From the NCBI RefSeq assembly GCF_016741935.1, contig NZ_JAERRG010000035.1, forward strand, positions 1-64,000: a stretch of DNA of 64,000 nt, read 5' to 3'. The notes under the pieces are model-generated. The model saw only the letters and a program-made list of their open reading frames with translations, did no database searches and was not told where the DNA came from. The translations under genes and the position numbers were made by a program. This stretch comes from Streptomyces endocoffeicus. GTDB lineage: Bacteria; Actinomycetota; Actinomycetes; Streptomycetales; Streptomycetaceae. This document shows positions 1 to 8,541 of the stretch, piece by piece; position 1 is the stretch's first letter, and each line of letters opens with the position of its first letter.

Positions 1-1
1 G

Positions 2-232
2 ATGTCCGCGACCCACGCATATTCCGCGAACCGCACGACGCTGCCCGAGGCGATCGCCCGCACCGGCGTGGTCGCGGTCCTGCGAGATCCGCAGTGGTCT
101 GGACACGAGCCGGTAGTGACCACGCCGGCGGAGAACGGCGTGTTGGCGATCGAGCTGACGATGACGACTGCCGAAGCGCTGCGTGCACTGCCTGGGGCTA
201 CGGGCGGCGCTGGAGGGGTCCGCAGCCGGTGA
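2..232 (+). pseudogene. Truncated KDPG/KHG aldolase N-terminus
   Basis: The 76-residue frame begins like a class I 2-keto-3-deoxy-6-phosphogluconate / 4-hydroxy-2-oxoglutarate aldolase: a GVVAVLR strand followed by a helix and an ENGVLAIELTMTT strand where family members have GGVRAIEVTLTT. It then leaves the family pattern and stops, while intact aldolases have about 200-210 residues, so the Schiff-base lysine and most of the barrel are absent. Downstream, at about 230-298, another frame reads TPYPSDLHLLTTDDPGPR before a stop and may be the tail of a second lost gene. The upstream context lies outside the window. The aldolase would fit the sugar-acid permease that follows. Confident as a remnant, not as a functional gene. 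Confidence 0.6.
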
Positions 233-337
233 CGGGGAGGGCACCCCCTACCCCTCCGATCTGCACCTGCTCACCACCGACGACCCCGGGCCACGGTAGC
301 CGACCTCGCGCCCGAACGTTCTCCGAAAGAGGTAGCA

Positions 338-1663
338 ATGGAGCTACGCACGATGACGTTGGTGACACGGCGACTGCTGCCGTTCCTCGCCCTCCTCTAC
401 TTGGTCGCCTACATAGACCGGTCCAACGTCGGCTTCGCGAAGCTGACCATGCAGTCCGAACTCGGGCTCAGCGAGTCCGCGTTCTTCATGGGCAGCGGCA
501 TGTTCTTCATTGCCTACGCGATCTTCGAGGTACCCAGCAACCTGCTGCTGGAACGCGTCGGAGCCCGCCGCTGGTTCGCCCGGATCATGATTTCCTGGGG
601 CGTCGTCACCGTCCTGACGATGCTCGTGCGCAGTGAGACCAGCTTCTACATCTTTCGGTTCCTGCTGGGAGTGACCGAGGCGGGCTTCTACCCGGGCGTC
701 ATCTATTTCCTCACCAAGTGGTACCCGAACCGTCACCGCGCACGGATCTTCGGGCTGTTCATCTTCGCCAACCCGGTCTCCTTCGCCCTGGGCAACCCGC
801 TGCTCGGGGTACTCAGCAACCTCGACGGCACGCTCGGCCTTGCCGGCTGGCAGTGGATCTTCCTGGCGACGGGCATTCCGGCGGTGATCCTCGGCGTCGT
901 CACTCTCGTCTACCTGCCCGAAGGGCCGGAGAAGGCCAAGTGGCTCGCGCCCGACCAGCGCGAATGGATCAAGAATGAACTCGACCGCGAAGCCGGGCCG
1001 CGCCACGACAAGCACAACCCCCTCGCCCCGCTCAAGAGCGGGCGGGTCTGGTTCTTCGTCGCACAGTTCCTGCTGATGGTCCTGGCCGCCTACGGGCTGA
1101 GCTTCTGGATGCCGACTATCGTCAAGGGCTTCGGCGTCACTGACACCGTCACCGGCCTGCTCACGTCCATCCCGTATATCTGTGCCGCGGTCGCGCTGTT
1201 CCTGCTGCCGCGCAGCGCCGACCGTCACCGTGAGTACTACTGGCATATGGGTCTCCCGCTGGCGATCGCCGGCATTGCGATGGGCATGAGCTTGCTCGTC
1301 GACTCGCCGGCCATCCGGCTCGCGCTGATGTCGGTGGCCGCGGCAGGGATCCTCGGCCCACAAGCGATCTTTTGGTCGCTGAGCTCGCAGCTGTTCACCG
1401 GGATCCGAGCGGCGTCCGCGGTGGCCACGATCAACTCGGTCGGGAACCTCGGCGGCTGGCTCGGCCCGCTCGCGATCGGCTACATCGTCGACGCCACCCA
1501 CAACACCAGCTCCGGGCTCTGGGTCATCGTCGTGGCAGCGCTCCTCGGCGGCGCTGTCGTGGTCCAGACCCGACGGATCGTCACCCGACACGCTGTCCCG
1601 GTCACCCCGACCCCCGAATCGAACAGACCGCATGCCTCTTCCAGGCGCGAGTCTGTCCAGTGA
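338..1663 (+). CDS. MFS transporter, anion:cation symporter (ACS) family
   Basis: A 441-residue inner-membrane permease with about 12 hydrophobic segments. The first segment carries the ACS signature YLVAYIDRSNVGFAKL, followed by a FEVPSNLLLERVGARRW loop and TEAGFYPGVIYFLTKWYP, as in tartrate, glucarate, galactonate and phthalate permeases. These import organic or sugar-acid anions by proton symport. The ATG at 338 has AAAGAGG five bases upstream and is preferred to the in-frame ATG at 353. The preceding KDPG-aldolase remnant suggests that the original job was import of a hexonate or aldarate, but the pathway genes are missing here. Substrate is inferred only from family and neighbour. Confidence 0.85.
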   Translation: MELRTMTLVTRRLLPFLALLYLVAYIDRSNVGFAKLTMQSELGLSESAFFMGSGMFFIAYAIFEVPSNLLLERVGARRWFARIMISWGVVTVLTMLVRSETSFYIFRFLLGVTEAGFYPGVIYFLTKWYPNRHRARIFGLFIFANPVSFALGNPLLGVLSNLDGTLGLAGWQWIFLATGIPAVILGVVTLVYLPEGPEKAKWLAPDQREWIKNELDREAGPRHDKHNPLAPLKSGRVWFFVAQFLLMVLAAYGLSFWMPTIVKGFGVTDTVTGLLTSIPYICAAVALFLLPRSADRHREYYWHMGLPLAIAGIAMGMSLLVDSPAIRLALMSVAAAGILGPQAIFWSLSSQLFTGIRAASAVATINSVGNLGGWLGPLAIGYIVDATHNTSSGLWVIVVAALLGGAVVVQTRRIVTRHAVPVTPTPESNRPHASSRRESVQ

Positions 1664-1667
1664 GACC

Positions 1668-1765
1668 CTGTCTCACTTTCGGTGGTAGCGGAGGGTGACT
1701 TTACCCGAGGAGGATGCGGTGGCGGAGCAGGGTGAAACCTGCTCCGCCGTACATCTGCCGCAGCG
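1668..1765 (-). mobile_element. Terminal remnant of an ISL3-like transposase and IS end
   Basis: Read on the minus strand, this stretch encodes a short transposase-like tail, LRQMYGGAGFTLLRHRILLG, then a stop, then the likely IS end. About 80 bases resemble 36660-36745 in the same relation (TTTCGGTGGTAGCGGAGGGT here against CTTCGGCGGTAACGGAGCGT there). Only the extreme end of the element survives. The family assignment rests on the typical MYGRAGF-L-R-R-LL ending of ISL3-type transposases and is tentative. Confidence 0.5.
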
Positions 1766-1801
1766 CACAAGCTCATCTGTGGTGGTGAGTGCGTCGCCGA
1801 G

Positions 1802-1987
1802 GTGATGGTGCGGGTGGGCCGCCAGTGGCGGCCGGACCGCATCGGCCTCGTCGAGGCCGGCGGCGAGCCCGCCTTGGTGTTCCACCGGGAGGGCCGTGTC
1901 TGCTCCGTGGACCCGCTGCGGATCACAGACGGTCTGATAACCGCGCACCCCAGGGTCATCAACCCGGACAAGCTTTCTCACGTCTGA
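1802..1987 (+). pseudogene. C-terminal remnant of an ECF41-type sigma factor
   Basis: A 61-residue frame ends DGLITAHPRVINPDKLSHV. The NPDKL motif at the end of a SnoaL-like extension is characteristic of ECF41 (SigJ-like) extracytoplasmic sigma factors, which have about 290 residues. The preceding residues (FHREGRVCSVDPLRIT) fit the last strands of that extension. The sigma-2 and sigma-4 regions are absent; upstream the frame runs into ISL3-like IS sequence. Probably the 3' end of a gene broken by the insertion. Confidence 0.55.
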
Positions 1988-2149
1988 GCTGTCACGCCCC
2001 GAGGGGCTGTCTCGTCTCCCTGATGAGAACCAAATCAGTCAAATCGGGGCAGACGGAGGAACGCTCACGGACAGATGCGATCGATCATGCGGACGGCATG
2101 CGTCCACCTGCTGCGTTCCTCCGCCGACGAGCCGCGATGAGCCCTGCCT

Positions 2150-2176
2150 GAAGGGGCTGCGCGCTCGTGCGCCCTT
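2150..2176. terminator. Hairpin after the GH85 gene
   Basis: An interrupted stem, GAAGGG...CCCTTC outside and TGCGC...GCGC inside, lies 13 bases beyond the stop codon of the minus-strand GH85 gene. It would end the long glycan operon transcribed towards it. There is no clear U-tract, as is common in high-GC actinobacteria. Confidence 0.45.
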
Positions 2177-2188
2177 CCCCAGAGACGG

Positions 2189-4435
2189 CTACCGGACTGT
2201 CACAACTGCCGGTTCGCTCTCGGTCCCGTCGGGGGCCACCGCCACGAGGGCAACGCGGGCGCCCGGGCTGACGGCGTCGAGGACGTACGCGTCGCCGGAG
2301 ATCCGGCCCAGCCACTGCGGCGACGCACCGGCGCTCCGCAGGTCGTAGTACCAGACCCCGTCGGGGGCCGACCGCCAGCGCAGCCCCACGGTCAACCCGC
2401 TGCCGCTGCCGCTGGGGGCGCTCGCGTCGACGCGAAGTCCGGTGGGCGCCGCCGGCTGTTGCGCCGCGCCGCGCGCCACGATCCGCAGCTCGCCGACGTA
2501 CACGGTGTAGTCGCCCCGGGGCGCACCGGAAGGCGCCACCACGCCCACGGAGACCGCGGTGATCAGTGCGCCACGGCGCGGAGCGGCTTCGAATTCGAGC
2601 CGCCGCCACCCGTTGACGCCCGCTCGTCGGCCCCTCGCCGTCAGCCACACCGTGCGGTCCGGGGCGTCGGCGTAGCTGACTCCCAGACGCACGAGTCCGG
2701 TCGAGCCGCGCGAGCCTTCGCGGACGAGCAGGGACACCACCACCGGCCGGTCGGCGCGGATGGCGGTCTTGAACAACCGGGCCTCGGTGCCGGCGCCTTC
2801 GCTCAGCCGACCGCTGAGGCGAAGAGAGTTGCCGCCGTCGTAGGCCACAGAGTGGTCGTAGTCGATGTGGAGCAGTCCCTCGGTGCCGGTCACCCCGTGC
2901 AGGTCGCGGGTCCACCACTGCCAGGTCGGCAGCACGTCCTGGATGCTCATGCTGTACCAGACGCGCTGTCCGGCCGGGGCCCCGCGCAGGAAGAACCGGT
3001 CGCCCTGCCCGGTGTTGAAGCGGGTGGTGAACGGCAGCTTCGCGATGACCGACCGCTCCGGGACGAAGTTGGCGATGCCGTACTGCGGAACCCATTGCGG
3101 GCTTACCGCCTGCTCGACGGTGGGATGGACCGGTGTGGCGGGGACGGCCGGGTTCTCCGCTCTGCCCGACCAGAATCTGCGGTCCGCGATGTGGACCGCC
3201 TCCTGCAGCGCCGACAGGTCGGACGCCTGCGAGCCGAGCTGGGCGCGGGCACGCGAGACCAGCCGGTCGGACTGGCTGAACAGCGCCAGACTTGCCACCG
3301 GCGGCCGCTCTCCGTTGAGCGGGATGACCTGGTCCACGTAGTAGTCGAGAGCGTTGGCATGCACCCCGTCGTTCTCCTCCCCGATGTCCAGGGCGAAGAA
3401 CAGCGTCCGGAAGGGGTCCAGTCCACGCTGTTCGGCGAGTGCCACCGACGGCGCGACGTAATCCTCGTCGTGCGCGTAGTCGGGTTGGGCGAAGCCCTGC
3501 GGCCAGGCATAGTTGACAAACATGCTGTCGACCTCGCGCCCGGGGACGATCCAGCCTGCGTTGTGCTCGTTGAATCGGTTCTCGTACTCGCCCGAGCCGT
3601 CCGTCCACAGCGCGTCGTAGATCTGCAGGTAGAAGGCGGGCATGCCCTTCGCGTGCGCGCGGGCGTGCATTGACTCGAACATCGCGGCGAGGTCATCGGC
3701 CTGACTGCGGGTAATCGTCTTTCCCTCGATGTTGAGGAAGTACCCGTCGTATCCGAAGTAGGCGGCGAGGTCGACAAGCTTGTCGCCGACCAGGTAGCCG
3801 CCCTTGGAGTCCTTGGCGATGAAGTCCGTGACGGCGCCCGGTGTCGCTGAGAAGTAGGGCTGGAAGATGGTCCCGAGAGCCAGTGCGCCGTTGCGGTGGG
3901 CGGCGTCGACGCACGCCGGGTTCGGTGTGCAGTCCGATCGGCCCGAGAGGCCCATCCAGTCGCCCATGTAGTCCTGGTAGTGGGCGAACCTGGTGATGTA
4001 CGGGTACTGGTCGAAGCCGTAGCGGGTGTGGCGGAAGGACACCGCGCCCGCCTGGATCGGCCAGTAGAAGGTGTTGAGGCTGAAGATCTGCGGTCGCGGG
4101 CTCAGCCGTGGGTTGGCCTGTGCCGCCGCCGGGAGGTCGATCCGGCGGGCGCACGGCACGTGGCTGCGCATGTAGGCCGCGTTGGGGTCGGCGGCGATGT
4201 CGTAGGCCAGGAGGGCTTGCACGCCCTCGGGACTGCCCGGCTGCAGTTCCGTCTGGGTGGGGGGAAAGCTCGGGGCGGCGCCGGAGGGCGAGGCGCCGCG
4301 CGGCTGCGGCACCGCGGCGGCGGCCGTCTGGCCGCCCCAGGTACCGGCCACGGTCGCCGCCAGCGTCGCCCCCGCTGCCGCGAGGAAACCACGCCGGTAC
4401 ATGGTGAAGGGCAACTGCGGTTCTATGCGAGACAT
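2189..4435 (-). CDS. Secreted GH85 endo-beta-N-acetylglucosaminidase
   Basis: A 748-residue exported glycosidase. It starts with a Tat signal (MYRRGFLAAAGA, from residue 12) ending in AAAA. The catalytic barrel carries the GH85 hallmark FLNIEG, with Asn235 and Glu237 matching the Asn that orients the oxazoline intermediate and the acid/base Glu of Endo-A. YDALWTDGSGEYENRFNEH is the next conserved block. After about residue 480 come galactose-binding-like and fibronectin-like beta domains ending in YDLRSAGASPQWLGRI. GH85 enzymes cut the GlcNAc-beta-1,4-GlcNAc core of N-glycans on glycoproteins. Last gene of the GH38/ABC/GH5/GH3 run; it is 505 bases from GH3 and may have its own promoter. Translation could also begin at the ATG at residue 12. 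Export fits release of high-mannose glycans for the neighbouring importer. Confidence 0.92.
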   Translation of the reverse strand: MSRIEPQLPFTMYRRGFLAAAGATLAATVAGTWGGQTAAAAVPQPRGASPSGAAPSFPPTQTELQPGSPEGVQALLAYDIAADPNAAYMRSHVPCARRIDLPAAAQANPRLSPRPQIFSLNTFYWPIQAGAVSFRHTRYGFDQYPYITRFAHYQDYMGDWMGLSGRSDCTPNPACVDAAHRNGALALGTIFQPYFSATPGAVTDFIAKDSKGGYLVGDKLVDLAAYFGYDGYFLNIEGKTITRSQADDLAAMFESMHARAHAKGMPAFYLQIYDALWTDGSGEYENRFNEHNAGWIVPGREVDSMFVNYAWPQGFAQPDYAHDEDYVAPSVALAEQRGLDPFRTLFFALDIGEENDGVHANALDYYVDQVIPLNGERPPVASLALFSQSDRLVSRARAQLGSQASDLSALQEAVHIADRRFWSGRAENPAVPATPVHPTVEQAVSPQWVPQYGIANFVPERSVIAKLPFTTRFNTGQGDRFFLRGAPAGQRVWYSMSIQDVLPTWQWWTRDLHGVTGTEGLLHIDYDHSVAYDGGNSLRLSGRLSEGAGTEARLFKTAIRADRPVVVSLLVREGSRGSTGLVRLGVSYADAPDRTVWLTARGRRAGVNGWRRLEFEAAPRRGALITAVSVGVVAPSGAPRGDYTVYVGELRIVARGAAQQPAAPTGLRVDASAPSGSGSGLTVGLRWRSAPDGVWYYDLRSAGASPQWLGRISGDAYVLDAVSPGARVALVAVAPDGTESEPAVVTVR

Positions 4436-4489
4436 TTCAGTTTCTTTCGTCGGACGGATGGGTGCGGCGGTGGCAAGGAGGAGTTAGTC

Positions 4490-4900
4490 CGGCCGCGGAG
4501 GTCGCCGCCGGTCAGTCGGTGGCGGCCTCGTGGTCGCCAGGTCAGCGTGGTGTGAGCCGACGTGCTGCGACGGCCCGTCGGGGACACTGCCTCCAGCTCC
4601 AGCCGGTCGGCGCCGGTACTGGCGCCGAGCGCCAGGGCGGGCACGCAGTACGCACCGTCGAAGGTGCGCCCCAGCCACTGCCTGCCGCCGTCGGCAGTCC
4701 GGCGGAAGAGGTCGTAGAAGGCCACGCCCCGCAGTGTGAAACGCGGTCCACCGTAAACCCGTTGGGCCTGCGGGGAGCGGACTCCCGGTTGTCCGCGATC
4801 AGTTGGAGTTCGCCCAGGTTCACGGCGAGGTCCGGAGTGCAGCAGTTCGGCGTCGGTGTCCTCGGCCGGTTCCAGCGCGGGAGGTCAGCAACGACCACGC
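4490..4900 (-). pseudogene. Decayed C-terminal part of a second GH85 gene
   Basis: Two minus-strand frames together resemble the end of the adjacent GH85 protein. The first, about 4735-4880, reads DLAVNLGELQLIADNR, comparable to DYTVYVGELRIVARG in GH85. After a frameshift near 4730 the second reads YDLFRR..GGRQWLGRTFDGAY and LELEAVSPTGR, comparable to YDLRSAG..PQWLGRISGDAY in GH85. The catalytic part is gone. Because order and orientation match the intact gene, this looks like the leftover of a tandem GH85 pair from which most of one copy was deleted. Confidence 0.65.
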
Positions 4901-4939
4901 CGAGTCAATCCTCGGTGTGGTCCCGGCATGGGTACTCCG

Positions 4940-7252
4940 CTATGTGTCGGACAGGGGCGTGGCCGCCGGGGCTGCGGACGGCCGGGTACCGTACGGGCGG
5001 ATGGTGTGCCGCAGGTCCGCGACGTACAGGTCCGTGCGGGCGCGGCCCGTCGCGCCCTCGGCGAAACAGCGCTCTGCGGGAAGGTCCCAGGCGACGGTGG
5101 TGCGGCCGCCCCCAGGTACGGTGACCCTGCGGAAGGCGAGCAGTTCGCGTTGGCGAGGTAGCACCGAGCCGCCGGTGAGGTGCCCGAAAAGCGGCACGAT
5201 GACCTCGGTGTCGTCGCCGTCGGTCTCGCTGACGGCCTCGACACTCACCCGAACTGTGGACCGGTCCACCTCGGCGGTACAGTTCTCGAAGCGTACGGGC
5301 CGGTAGCGCAGTCCGAAGCCGAATGGGAAGAGCACTGGTTCCGGAGCATCCCGGTAGACGTCACCGGCCGGATGGCGGTCGTTGTAGCGGACCGGCACGG
5401 CGCCGGCGTGGCTGGGCGCGGTGAACGGCAGTCGACCGGTGGGTTCGCTGAGGCCGAGCAGTGCTTCGGTGATCGCCGCACCACCGTGGGGTCCGGGGTA
5501 GCCGGCCCATAGGATGGCATCGGTGTTGTCCCGGACGGTTGTCAGGACATGAGGGCGGCCGGCGACGACTACGGCGATCACGGGGCAGCGGGCTCGTTCA
5601 CGCACCGCGGCGACCAGGTTGTCCTGGCCGCCGGGCAGAGAGACGTCGGCCAGGTCGACTCCTTCTCCGGCGGTGGCCACGGTGGCCGCTCCGGCGATGG
5701 CCCCGTTGGCTGCGAACTGTTCGCCGTACGGCCGGTGGCTGGTGCCGCCGAGCAGCAGGATCACGGCGTCCGCTCCGTGCAGGTCGAGAGCCGAGGGTAT
5801 GCCCGACGGGCAGACGACCTCCGTGTTCGGCAGCACCTTGCGCAGCGCGAGATCCACGCCTGTGGCCGCTCCGTCGGGCAGCGGCGGCACGTAGTCGCCC
5901 AGCATCGCGGTGGCGTCTCGTGCGTTGGGGCCGATCAGGACGATCCTGGTGAGCGTCTCGGGGCTCAGTGGCAGCAGCCCTTGGCGGTTGTGCAGCAGGA
6001 CGAGGGACTGCCGGGCCAGACGTGCCGAGAGCCGGTCGGTGGTGCGGGCGGCCTGCGCCAGGCGTTCGCGCGCGGTGGACAGCGTGTCGCCGCCGGTACC
6101 CGTCGTTTCGCCCGCCGCGGCCTGACCGCTGGTCGAAAGCAGACCCATGCGCTGTTTGAGCACAAGGATCCGGCGGCAGGCGGTGTCGATCAACTGGACC
6201 ACGCGCGGATCGGTCGCCGCCGACTCCAGCAGGGAGAAGGACTCATCCCAGAGGGACAGGTCCACTCCCGCCCCGAGCGCGGCCACCGCCGCGGTCGTCT
6301 TGTCGCCGGTCGCCGCGGCCAGACGGTCCACGGCCAGCCCGTCGGACATGACGATGCCGTCGAAGCCGCATACGCCACGCAGGTAGCCGGTGAGCAGGTC
6401 GCGGTTGGCGCAGCACGGCACGCCGTCGATGTCGTTGTAGGCCGCCATGAACCCCAGTGCCCCGGCGTCCACCGCGGCACGGACTGCCGGCAGGTGCAGT
6501 TCGTGAAGGTCTCGGAAGCCGATCACGGCGGACTGGCCGTTGCGTCCTCCTACGGCCTCGCCCTGGGCTGCCAGATGTTTGACGACCACCGCCACGCCGC
6601 CCTTGCCGATGCTGCGGCCGCCGCCCTGCATTCCGCTCACCACGGCGGCGGTGAGTTCGGCGGCCAGCAGCGGGTCCTCTCCGAAGCACTCCTCCGCGCG
6701 CCCCCATCGGGGATCACGCAGGAGGTCGAGGCACGACACGAGCGCGAGATGCACCCCGCTGGCGGCGAGTTCGGCAGCGACGGCCGCCGCGGCCTCGCGG
6801 AGCAGCACGGGATCCCAGCCGCAGGCCACGGAAAGGTTGGTGGGCAGCAGCGTTCCACCGAGCGCCTGGTGACCGTGCGGAGCCTCCTCGGTCAGCAGGA
6901 CCCCGATGCCGTGGCGGCCCGCCTGGGCCACCTCGTCCTGGACGTGGGCGGCAACCTCCGCTCGTTCCTCCGGGCGGATCCCGTCGGCCCATGAGCGGCC
7001 GGACCAGGCGTCGGCGCGGAAGAGTCCGTAGAGCGCTCCGAGCCCGCCCCAGCGGTCGAGTTCGGCCCGGGCGAGGCTGGTCAGGCGGAAGCCGCCTCGC
7101 GGGGTGCGCTCGACGGCCTGCCAGCCGTACAGCCGCTGGTTGAGCTGGCCCACCTTCTCGCGCAGGGACATCTCAGCCAGCAGCCGGTCGACCCCGGATG
7201 TCCCGTCGGCCGGGGAGGCAGCGGCGCTCTGGACCCGCTCAGCCTTCGGCAT
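4940..7252 (-). CDS. GH3 family glycosidase (beta-glucosidase-like, cytoplasmic)
   Basis: A 770-residue three-domain GH3 enzyme with no signal peptide. The N-terminal barrel shows TEEAPHG, the KHL block and FDGIVMSDGLAVDRL, whose Asp304 is the nucleophile. The alpha/beta sandwich follows, with TGRLPFT near its end, and a fibronectin-III-like domain closes the protein (PFGFGLRY, LRHTIRPYGT). The start at 7252 is chosen because GAAGG lies about eight bases upstream; it overlaps the 3' end of the GH5 gene by 14 bases, so the two are probably coupled. It lacks the short NagZ-type architecture of most GH3 N-acetylglucosaminidases. It could remove a terminal beta-linked residue (Glc, GlcNAc, Xyl or Man) from imported oligosaccharides; exact specificity cannot be read from sequence. 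Confidence 0.85.
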   Translation of the reverse strand: MPKAERVQSAAASPADGTSGVDRLLAEMSLREKVGQLNQRLYGWQAVERTPRGGFRLTSLARAELDRWGGLGALYGLFRADAWSGRSWADGIRPEERAEVAAHVQDEVAQAGRHGIGVLLTEEAPHGHQALGGTLLPTNLSVACGWDPVLLREAAAAVAAELAASGVHLALVSCLDLLRDPRWGRAEECFGEDPLLAAELTAAVVSGMQGGGRSIGKGGVAVVVKHLAAQGEAVGGRNGQSAVIGFRDLHELHLPAVRAAVDAGALGFMAAYNDIDGVPCCANRDLLTGYLRGVCGFDGIVMSDGLAVDRLAAATGDKTTAAVAALGAGVDLSLWDESFSLLESAATDPRVVQLIDTACRRILVLKQRMGLLSTSGQAAAGETTGTGGDTLSTARERLAQAARTTDRLSARLARQSLVLLHNRQGLLPLSPETLTRIVLIGPNARDATAMLGDYVPPLPDGAATGVDLALRKVLPNTEVVCPSGIPSALDLHGADAVILLLGGTSHRPYGEQFAANGAIAGAATVATAGEGVDLADVSLPGGQDNLVAAVRERARCPVIAVVVAGRPHVLTTVRDNTDAILWAGYPGPHGGAAITEALLGLSEPTGRLPFTAPSHAGAVPVRYNDRHPAGDVYRDAPEPVLFPFGFGLRYRPVRFENCTAEVDRSTVRVSVEAVSETDGDDTEVIVPLFGHLTGGSVLPRQRELLAFRRVTVPGGGRTTVAWDLPAERCFAEGATGRARTDLYVADLRHTIRPYGTRPSAAPAATPLSDT

Positions 7253-8540
7253 GTACAGCCCTTCTTTCGAGAACCTCGGCGTCGCTGACCGAGCTGTAGA
7301 ACGTGCGGCCGGTGGGCTCGGCGTGGACGAGGCGCTCGACACCACGAGCACTGAGCGCCCCCGAATCGCCGGCGACCTTGGAGGTGACCAGGGTGGGACG
7401 GCCGCCGTGGCGGGTCATGTCCATCCACGTCTCGAAGACACCGCCACCGGGTGACAGTTCGGCGCGCGAGAGGGGCACGTCATCGTCGTCGACGGGGACG
7501 ACGACCGCCTGGCGCCGGGGCTCGGGGCGTGGCCGGCTGCGCAGCTCCGCGGCGAGTTCGGCGAAGCGGTGGCCGAGCGGCTTGACCGAACCGTCGGCGT
7601 CGATCAGCCCGAGGCTGTGTTCCAGGTCGGGGAAGTCGGCCAGTCGGCGTTCGACATCGTGGGAGCACCACCAGGTGACCCCCCACAGCATCTCGCTGTC
7701 GGCTGCCGCCCGGACCGTCTGTGCGCAGAAGTCGGGGGCTTGCTCCTCAGTGAGGTGGTTGAGCGGGGCGCCGACCTCCTGCAGCCACACCGGCCGCGCC
7801 GTGTCGACGGCGAAGGCCCGCGACAGCTCGATGAGGTAGGCGGCGTGGTGGACGCTCTCGTGGGACATCGCTCCATATCCCTGAGCGGTGCCGTTGAAGA
7901 TCCAGGAATGGATGACGCTCATCTGGCCGTACCGGGCGGAGTGGGTCGGTACGAAGGCGTGGTCGTCGGCGTACCAGACGGCGTCGTACTCGGCGTTGAG
8001 CCGGAAGTGGTGTTCCTCCCGCGAGCCCGCGCCGTGCAGTGCCTCGAGCCAGGCGGTCACCTGCTCCGTGGAGGCGGGCATCGGGCTCGGGTGGAGCGAG
8101 GACGTGAACTGGTTGACCTCGTTGCCCAGGGTCAGACCCAGGAAGTTGGGCAGGTCGCGCAGACGCTCGTCGAGCGCCTCGACCAGGCGTGCCTGCGCGG
8201 CGATCGCGCCGGGGTCACTGAACATGCTGCGTCGGTGCCAGTTGGCCAGCCAGCTCGGGACGAAGTCGAATCCGGACAGGTGTCCTTGCAGGACGTCGAC
8301 GCAGGCGTCGAGCCCAGCCATGCCGGCGATCTCCACCATGCGCCGGACCTCGTCGAGCGCGCGGCGGCGGATCAGTGACCGGTTGGGCTGGATCACGGGC
8401 CACAGTGGCAGGATGCGGACATGGTCCAGACCGAGGGCGGCTATCGCCTTCATGTCGCGACGCGCGGCCCCCCAATCCGGGTCGAGCCAGGAGTAGAACC
8501 AGTCCTGGGAGGGGGTGTAGTTGACACCGAATCTCAGCAT
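7239..8540 (-). CDS. GH5 subfamily 18-like beta-mannosidase
   Basis: A 433-residue cytoplasmic enzyme starting MLRFGVNYTPSQDWFYSW. The GH5 (clan A) residues are visible: acid/base Glu141 in LTLGNEVNQF and nucleophile Glu255 in PVWLQEVGAP. The order of motifs resembles GH5_18, whose members hydrolyse Man-beta-1,4-GlcNAc left after alpha-mannose trimming of N-glycans. The start has AAAGG upstream and lies one base after the stop of the permease gene (TGAAATG), which indicates translational coupling. With GH85 outside and GH38 inside the cell, a role in cleaving the core mannose is the natural reading. Alternative: a GH5 enzyme acting on mannan-derived oligosaccharides. Confidence 0.75.
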   Translation of the reverse strand: MLRFGVNYTPSQDWFYSWLDPDWGAARRDMKAIAALGLDHVRILPLWPVIQPNRSLIRRRALDEVRRMVEIAGMAGLDACVDVLQGHLSGFDFVPSWLANWHRRSMFSDPGAIAAQARLVEALDERLRDLPNFLGLTLGNEVNQFTSSLHPSPMPASTEQVTAWLEALHGAGSREEHHFRLNAEYDAVWYADDHAFVPTHSARYGQMSVIHSWIFNGTAQGYGAMSHESVHHAAYLIELSRAFAVDTARPVWLQEVGAPLNHLTEEQAPDFCAQTVRAAADSEMLWGVTWWCSHDVERRLADFPDLEHSLGLIDADGSVKPLGHRFAELAAELRSRPRPEPRRQAVVVPVDDDDVPLSRAELSPGGGVFETWMDMTRHGGRPTLVTSKVAGDSGALSARGVERLVHAEPTGRTFYSSVSDAEVLERRAVHAEG

Positions 8541-8541
8541 T

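Noticed and set aside
95..106. TGGTCTGGACAC resembles the DasR binding site TGGTCTAGACCA, of interest beside GlcNAc-related genes.
   Set aside because: It matches 10 of 12 bases at most, lies inside the aldolase remnant, and no similar site precedes the GH85, GH20 or ABC genes.
344..1633. A 429-codon open frame antisense to the MFS gene.
   Set aside because: Arg/Asp/Glu-rich composition with no family pattern; it is the usual antisense artefact of high-GC coding DNA.
5549..6994. A 481-codon frame opposite the GH3 gene.
   Set aside because: Low-complexity composition and no motifs; the GH3 gene on the other strand has full family architecture.
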